Source of the DNA: Tetraselmis striata
Taxonomy: Eukaryota > Chlorophyta > Chlorodendrophyceae > Chlorodendrales > Chlorodendraceae
Assembly: GCA_006384855.1 (NCBI GenBank)
Contig: VCJN01001014.1
Location: 1-64,000, forward strand
Length of the DNA: 64,000 bases
Direction: 5' to 3'
In this document: positions 58,882 through 64,000 of the stretch, piece after piece
Layout: each line of letters begins with the position of its first letter
Position numbering within the stretch: position 1 is the stretch's first letter
Position numbers and translations under genes: made by a program
The notes under the pieces: generated by a model
What the model was told of the DNA's origin: nothing
Databases searched by the model: none
The model's input: the letters and a program-made list of their open reading frames with translations, nothing else

Positions 58882-59601
58882 AGCATCAAGCCGTTGGCTG
58901 CTGAGATGCCATATCAGGCCCTTGTGGGCAGCCAACGGATAAAACCCGTACGCGATGGTGGCTACCCGCCCCGACATTGCCGAAGCTGTGATTAGTTGTG
59001 CAGGGTGATGGCCAAGCCTGAAGAGCGCCACTGGCAGGCTGTCAAGCGAGTCCTGCGATACCTGAAGGGTACCAAAACCCTGGGGCTGACCTTCAGTGGG
59101 GGCAAGGCTGACGGCCTACTGCACGGGTACTGCGACGCCGACTGGGCTGGAGACGTGGTGTCACGACGCTCCACCACTGGCTTCGTCTTCATGCTTTGTG
59201 GAGCTGCAGTGAGTTGGAAGTCGCAGCTGCAGGCCACTGTGGCGCTGTCAACGGCGGAGGCGGAGTACATGGCGTTGTGTGCTGCTGTGTGCGAGGCGCT
59301 GTTCTTGCGCGAGCTGCTGCGCGAGCTGTGTTGTGCTCAGTCCGAGGCCAAAGTGATCTTCGAGGGCAACCAGAGCTGCATTGCACTGACGCGCAACCCC
59401 GTGACACATGGTCGCAGCAAGCACATCGCCATCAAGTACCACTTCACACGGGAGAAGGTGCTCAGCGGGGAGGTGGCAATTGAGTACTGCCCGACTGCAC
59501 AGATGGTTGCGGATGCACTCACCAAGGCTCTGGGAAGGCTGAAGCACGCGGAGTTCGCCATGCAGATGTTGGGCGCGTGATGACTGCATGGCGAGTGGGG
59601 G
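58882..59601 (+). mobile_element. Ty1/copia fragment I, right piece (RNase H)
   Basis: This plus-strand 3' end of pol (RNase H, common stop at 59580, purine tract) runs into an LTR at 59602. It continues fragment I after the copy H insertion. It is decayed and of the same older variant group as the left half of G. Confidence 0.88.
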
Positions 59602-60090
59602 TGTTGTTTGATACCAGTCTTGCAGGCGTTTGACCGGCTGTTTGGAGCCTTGACGCCTGCACACTCTCGGCAGTATCTGTAGACGGCGGAGCGATCGTAC
59701 GGCTACGAGTACGAGGACGCGAGTACATCTCCGGCAGCAGACGTACATCGCGGAGCGGCTGTACATCTACGAGTACGAGGACGCCCGTGCGAGCACAATC
59801 AAGATTCCGGTACTGCTGAGTATCCATGGTGGGCGCCATGCAGTAGTAGAATATACTGCAGGATATCGGCCGATGCAGCAGCGGATACTGTATTGTACGG
59901 ACATAGATAATGCCAATACTCAGGCTCGCACACATGCGTTAAGTACTGGAGAATACAGTCAGCGCGCGATGGCGCAGGGTGGCGGATGCGCTAGTGGCTG
60001 GCCCGCGCACCATGGCGTGCGCGAGTATAAAGGCAGGGCGCGACCCGTTGTAAGAGACAGTCGTTATTTTCCCTCACGCCCATATTTCAA
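59602..60090 (+). repeat. 3' LTR of fragment I (~489 bp, older variant)
   Basis: This plus-strand one-unit LTR is the closest match in the window to the minus-strand LTR at 45338-45828. Its end abuts a reversed LTR piece. Confidence 0.88.
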
Positions 60091-60092
60091 TG

Positions 60093-60200
60093 CTCGTAGC
60101 CGTACGATCGCTCCGCCGTCTACAGATACTGCTGAGAGTGTGCAGGCGTCAAGGCTCCAAACAGCCGGTCAAACGCCTGCAAGACTGGTATCAAACAACA
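60093..60200 (-). repeat. partial LTR in reverse orientation (108 bp)
   Basis: This is the first ~108 bp of the LTR, reversed and back to back with the LTR ending at 60090. It ends with the ATCAAACAACA edge and is followed by non-repeat DNA. It marks the right edge of the copia cluster. Confidence 0.85.
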
Positions 60201-60264
60201 GACACTCGTCTGTAGTCATTCCGTGACGTACTCGTAATAAACTGCATCAGGCGCATAACACACG

Positions 60265-60860
60265 TCATCGCGACGCATCATCCAACGCCGAGTATTTTTG
60301 CATCTGCCCGTGGAAGCCCGACAATCTCGCGGCGCTCTGGCCTAATCCGCGATAGCGCGCGCGGCAGTGCCAGTGAGCGGGCGCGCGGCAGGGGGCGGCG
60401 AGGCGCGCGGCAGTGGGCGAGCGGAATAAATTATTTACATCCGGTTCTGACCGGGACCGCCTCGGCGGCCGGCCTGCTGCTCGCGGGTGGCGGCAGCGGC
60501 TACGGCGGCCCGGCGGCCGGCCCGCGACCCGAGCGCCCCACCGCCCGCCCTGGCCCCTGCACCACCCCGCCCCCCCAGCCGCCGGCTTGGCGGGCTGCTC
60601 GGCCTCCTTGTTCGGGGGCTTTGGGCTGCTGCCCTCGTCGACGTCAACTGTCGACGTTGGGGGTCTGACACAGCAACTGCGCAAGTCAGTATGCGTGTTG
60701 ATTGCTTGTCGCGGCGGCGGTGGCTGTGTAATCGAACAAGTGGGAAAACAAACGCGACTCACCTGCGGCTTCCCAGTGCGGCGTCACCTCGCAGACCTCG
60801 AGCTAGCTTCAGGAATCTGAGTGTCGCGCAGCCAGCATTCGTCAAAGGCAGCGCTGGCAT
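60265..60860 (-). CDS. candidate 5' end of a two-exon host gene, possibly organelle-targeted
   Basis: On the minus strand an ATG at 60860 opens a 98 nt exon that ends at 60763 in a textbook donor (CAG|GTGAGT). It encodes a leader rich in A, L and R (begins MPALPLTNAG) that resembles a mitochondrial or plastid transit peptide. A GT-AG intron of 98 nt would end at TGTGTCAG (60665). The second exon then opens in the matching phase as RPPTSTVDVDEGSSPKPP, a hydrophilic, Pro/Glu/Lys-rich stretch, and stays open to 60265. The later part is Arg/Gly/Pro-rich and may contain another intron. I do not recognise the protein. The frame points towards the copia cluster edge at 60200, so any further exons could have been displaced by it. 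The splice model is an inference. Confidence 0.35.
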
Positions 60861-61346
60861 CACTGCCTTGTCCTCAGCTGCAGGAGCAACATCAAAAAGT
60901 AACGCAGCACGGGGCGGGCAACGCCTGTGAAATTCTAATCCTCTAAGCAGTCAAGTCACCCACCCGCCGACTCACTGTACCTTTTAGGGTGGACTCCAGT
61001 CCCCGGCTCGTGGGAGTATGGCATGGACACTCGACGGGGGCGTCCTGAACGCCAGTGCCCATGTCGGATCCCGTGGGGGGGGGGGCGGGGGCGGGGGGGG
61101 GGGGGGGGCGGCGCCCTATGGTACTGGGTTCCAGATCTTGGCACGCGTCGCGTCGGGTACGGACGAGGTAAAACACAGCGAGACGACACCCTCATCGGAC
61201 ACTTGGGAACCAGATGGAGGGTGCTGGGGGACGAGCAGCTACGGTACTGTCTGGCGAGTGTGCGTCAGGTATTAAGAAGGCAGCCGCTTTCTTAAATAAA
61301 CAAGTCCGGCGCCGCGCCTGGACGACTCCCGCTCCGCGCGAATCGT
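60861..61346. other. GC-rich low-copy sequence upstream of the candidate gene
   Basis: It holds the G tract described separately and would contain the promoter if the minus-strand gene at 60860 is real. I see no other gene. Confidence 0.35.
61075..61110 (+). other. long G tract (possible G-quadruplex)
   Basis: A 36 bp stretch made almost only of G, broken by single C residues. It meets the usual four-run G-quadruplex pattern several times over. It lies 215 bp from the candidate ATG at 60860. Length in assemblies is often unreliable for such runs. Confidence 0.8.
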
Positions 61347-61478
61347 CTTATTAATATCAGCATACATATTATATCATTAATATGATACATGAAAAATAAT
61401 GATATATCGTATTGTTCCCAATATATAAATATATTATATATTTACATACTATGATAAATTTATATCATATTTTATATG
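61347..61478. other. AT-rich island
   Basis: About 130 bp of mostly A and T (many ATAT and TTAATAT strings) in otherwise GC-rich DNA. There is no coding frame. It could be the end of an unrecognised element, a matrix-attachment or origin-like site, or inserted organelle DNA. Confidence 0.6.
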
Positions 61479-61641
61479 CCAGCGAGTATCACTGCCAGGG
61501 GGTGTAGCACAGTCAGATCGCAGTCAAGGATGCAGCGAGGCGTCGCTGCAGCAAGTACAAGAAGGACGACAGAGCAGGAGGTGGATCGTTACGGGTCAGG
61601 CCGACACTGCAGCATATTCACCCAAGGCCGTGCTGGGGGTT

Positions 61642-63430
61642 GGGCTGGCACAGATTCGGCAGCAAAGCACAGGGCGCACCGGCGTAAGCAACCAGACAGC
61701 TAGATCTTTAGTCCATACAAGTTTGCAGCACATCCATGTAATTCTAACATGATCCCATTCCATACTGCCCGATGCATAGTGCCGCACACAGCATTGCAGC
61801 GATGCAGTCCCAGAGAGCAAGCAATCAGAGGTAAAGCAAATGAATTACACGCCAGTCCAGTCATGTGCCGCGGCACAATCCAGGTCTACAGAACGGTCCA
61901 ACAATAGTTGACCGTCAATGTCTCTCACATTCCTGATCCTTTGCTGCGCATGGTGCGCGAAATGGTTATCTATCGCATTCGCGCATGTTGGTGTGTTTTG
62001 GGCTGGCACAGATTCGGCAGCAAATCACAAGGCGCACCGGCGTAAGCAACCAGACAGCTAGATCCTTAGTCAATATAAGTTTGCAGCACATCCATGTAAT
62101 TCTAACATGATCCCATTCCATACTGCCCGATGCATAGTGCCGCACACAGCATTGCAGCGATGCAGTCCCAGAGAGCAAGCAATCAGAGGTAAAGCAAATG
62201 AATTACACGCCAGTCCAGTCATGTGCCGCGGCACAAGCCAGGTCTACAGAACGGTCCAACAATAGTTGACCGTCAATGTCTCTCACATTCCTGATACTTT
62301 GCTGCACATGGTGCGCGAAATGGTTATCTATCGCATTCGCGCATGTTGGTGTGTTTTGGGCTGGCACAGATTCGGCAGCAAAGCACAGGGCGCACCGGCG
62401 TAAGCAACCAGACAGCTAGATCCTTAGTCAATACAAGTTTGCAGCACATCCATGTAATTCTAACATGATCCCATTCCATACTGCCCGATGCATAGTGCCG
62501 CACACAGCATTGCAGCGATGCAGTCCCAGAGAGCAAGCAATCAGAGGTAAAGCAAATGAATTACACGCCAGTCCAGTCATGTGCCGCGGCACAATCCAGG
62601 TCTACAGAACGGTCCAACAATAGTTGACCGTCAATGTCTCTCACATTCCTGATCCTTTGCTGCGCATGGTGCGCGAAATGGTTATCTATCGCATTCGCGC
62701 ATGTTGGTGTGTTTTGGGCTGGCACAGATTCGGCAGCAAATCACAAGGCGCACCGGCGTAAGCAACCAGACAGCTAGATCCTTAGTCAATATAAGTTTGC
62801 AGCACATCCATGTAATTCTAACATGATCCCATTCCATACTGCCCGATGCATAGTGCCGCACACAGCATTGCAGCGATGCAGTCCCAGAGAGCAAGCAATC
62901 AGAGGTAAAGCAAATGAATTACACGCCAGTCCAGTCATGTGCCGCGGCACAAGCCAGGTCTACAGAACGGTCCAACAATAGTTGACCGTCAATGTCTCTC
63001 ACATTCCTGATACTTTGCTGCACATGGTGCGCGAAATGGTTATCTATCGCATTCGCGCATGTTGGTGTGTTTTGGGCTGGCACAGATTCGGCAGCAAAGC
63101 ACAGGGCGCACCGGCGTAAGCAACCAGACAGCTAGATCCTTAGTCAATACAAGTTTGCAGCACATCCATGTAATTCTAACATGATCCCATTCCATACTGC
63201 CCGATGCATAGTGCCGCACACAGCATTGCAGCGATGCAGTCCCAGAGAACAAGCAATCAGAGGTAAAGCAAATGAATTACACGCCAGTCCAGTCATGTGC
63301 CGCGGCACAAGCCAGGTCTACAGAACGGTCAAAAACTAGTTGACCGTCGATGTCTCTCACATTCCTGATCCTTTGCTGCACATGGTGCGCGAAATGGTTA
63401 TCTATCGCATTCGCGCATGTTGGTGTTTCA
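61642..63430 (+). repeat. 358 bp satellite, five units with ABABA order
   Basis: GGGCTGGCACAG recurs at 61642, 62000, 62358, 62716 and 63074, an exact 358 bp period. Units 2 and 4 share one set of variants (AATCACAAGG, AATATAAG). Units 1, 3 and 5 largely share another (AGCACAGGGC, ATACAAG). The higher-order unit is therefore 716 bp. A weak sixth start is visible near 63440-63487. The ~70-codon frames on the minus strand repeat with the unit and are not genes. Confidence 0.95.
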
Positions 63431-63737
63431 CGCCAGCGCGACTTGTCGTCCACACCAGGGCAAGCAGCCAGAAGCTAGATCTTAGCACCTCATACTTCAG
63501 ACAGAGAGACAACACTGAGCATAACGATAACTTCCTGCCTAGCCCACATCGCAACATGCTCACCCACACCACGCAGTCGCCGCTCAACAATGATTAACTT
63601 CGCTGGCGGGTCAGGGATACCCGTAGGGAAGCATTTCAGAGCCATATCATACGGACATGGCGTCATCAGATAATCCAGTCCTCGGATAAATACTCGCACC
63701 GGAGCGTGCCACGTCGTAAGTGATGACATGCCCCGCG
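63431..63737. other. unclassified sequence right of the 358 bp satellite
   Basis: Apart from the degenerate satellite start near 63440-63487, I see no gene or repeat. A GTCATCAGATA string at about 63661 matches the arms of the next hairpin. Confidence 0.35.
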
Positions 63738-63835
63738 CCGCTATCTGATGACAGACCCGCGTGTAGACTGTACACTGGGGCATTTCAAAATCGAAATGCC
63801 CCCGTGTACAGTATACACGCGTCATCAGATAGCGG
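63738..63835. repeat. near-perfect hairpin (about 45 bp arms, 5-base loop)
   Basis: CCGCTATCTGATGAC begins the left arm and its reverse complement GTCATCAGATAGCGG ends the right arm. The inner arms pair through GTGTACAG and GGGGGCATTTCG around an AAAAT loop, with a few mismatches. It is a candidate small palindromic element (MITE) or small-RNA precursor. Confidence 0.85.
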
Positions 63836-64000
63836 CCTCGGCCGGCCCGTTTTTAAATGATTTTCGCCCAGTCCATGCACCTGCCCGGCACCCGCCGACG
63901 CCATGGCAGGCTCCACCGAGCGATCTCCACAACGGACATCCAGGCGGGGCGTACCCACATAGTGACCCCCCTCCCACCATTACGGAGGGTCATGTTGCCC
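63836..64000. other. unclassified right edge of the window
   Basis: GC-rich. No feature I can support before the window ends. Confidence 0.3.

Noticed and set aside
60413-60930. Plus-strand Ala/Pro/Arg-rich frames
   Set aside because: Low-complexity frames in very GC-rich DNA with no start context or domain. The minus-strand splice model explains the region better.
61966-62178. 70-codon frames recurring every 358 bp on the minus strand
   Set aside because: They are by-products of the satellite unit; they drift with the variants and show no domain.
63738-63835. Intrinsic transcription terminator
   Set aside because: The hairpin is far longer than a bacterial terminator, has no T run after it, and the genome is eukaryotic.

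Overview
The window is a gene-poor, repeat-dense stretch of a GC-rich eukaryotic nuclear genome. Nested Ty1/copia LTR retrotransposons and several tandem-repeat families fill almost all of it. A chlorophyte alga is a plausible source: the elements have a copia-type half-tRNA primer site, as reported for algal copia elements such as Osser of Volvox, in GC-rich DNA. This is an inference; no host marker gene fixes the species. I saw no rRNA, tRNA or CRISPR feature and no complete host gene.

Layout. 1-12176: a head-to-tail, partly chimeric array of one copia family (copies A, B and fragment C with three LTRs). 12177-13200: a satellite (sat1) in forward orientation. 13201-14040: dispersed repeat family 3. 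14041-23404: a ~300 bp satellite (sat2), split by a young copia copy D (15310-21943) with a perfect 5 bp target duplication. 23405-27420: repeat family 3 around a sat1 array in the opposite orientation (23917-26850), built as ~188 bp monomers, ~377 bp dimers and a recent 753 bp higher-order duplication. 27720-42744: remains of a Ty3/gypsy element on the minus strand, split by minus-strand copia copy E (29043-42302), which is itself split by plus-strand copia copy F (33600-40196). Both insertions have perfect 5 bp target duplications. F looks whole. 42745-43494: an orphan acidic/coiled-coil reading frame. 43849-45003: two interleaved inverted-repeat pairs. 45338-60200: a second copia cluster holding chimeric copy G, copy H (perfect target duplication), fragments of an older copy I that H split, and LTRs in opposing orientation. 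60201-61640: low-copy DNA with a candidate two-exon 5' gene end on the minus strand, a long G tract and an AT-rich island. 61642-63430: a 358 bp satellite with alternating ABAB higher-order structure. 63738-63835: a near-perfect hairpin.

How the parts relate. All copia copies share one plan: an LTR of about 491-520 bp (TG...CA ends) with a TATA-like box, a primer site matching the initiator-tRNA anticodon region, a ~950 bp leader, one gag-pol frame (zinc knuckle, DSG protease, DD35E integrase, YVDD reverse transcriptase, RNase H) and a purine tract before the 3' LTR. LTR variants fall into two main groups, told apart by a 29 bp internal duplication. Mixed LTRs and mixed internal regions show repeated recombination between groups. 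Target duplications give the order of events: gypsy, then E, then F; old copy I, then H; sat2, then D. The region behaves like an insertion sink (pericentromeric or other heterochromatin-like DNA). No cooperating host gene set is visible.
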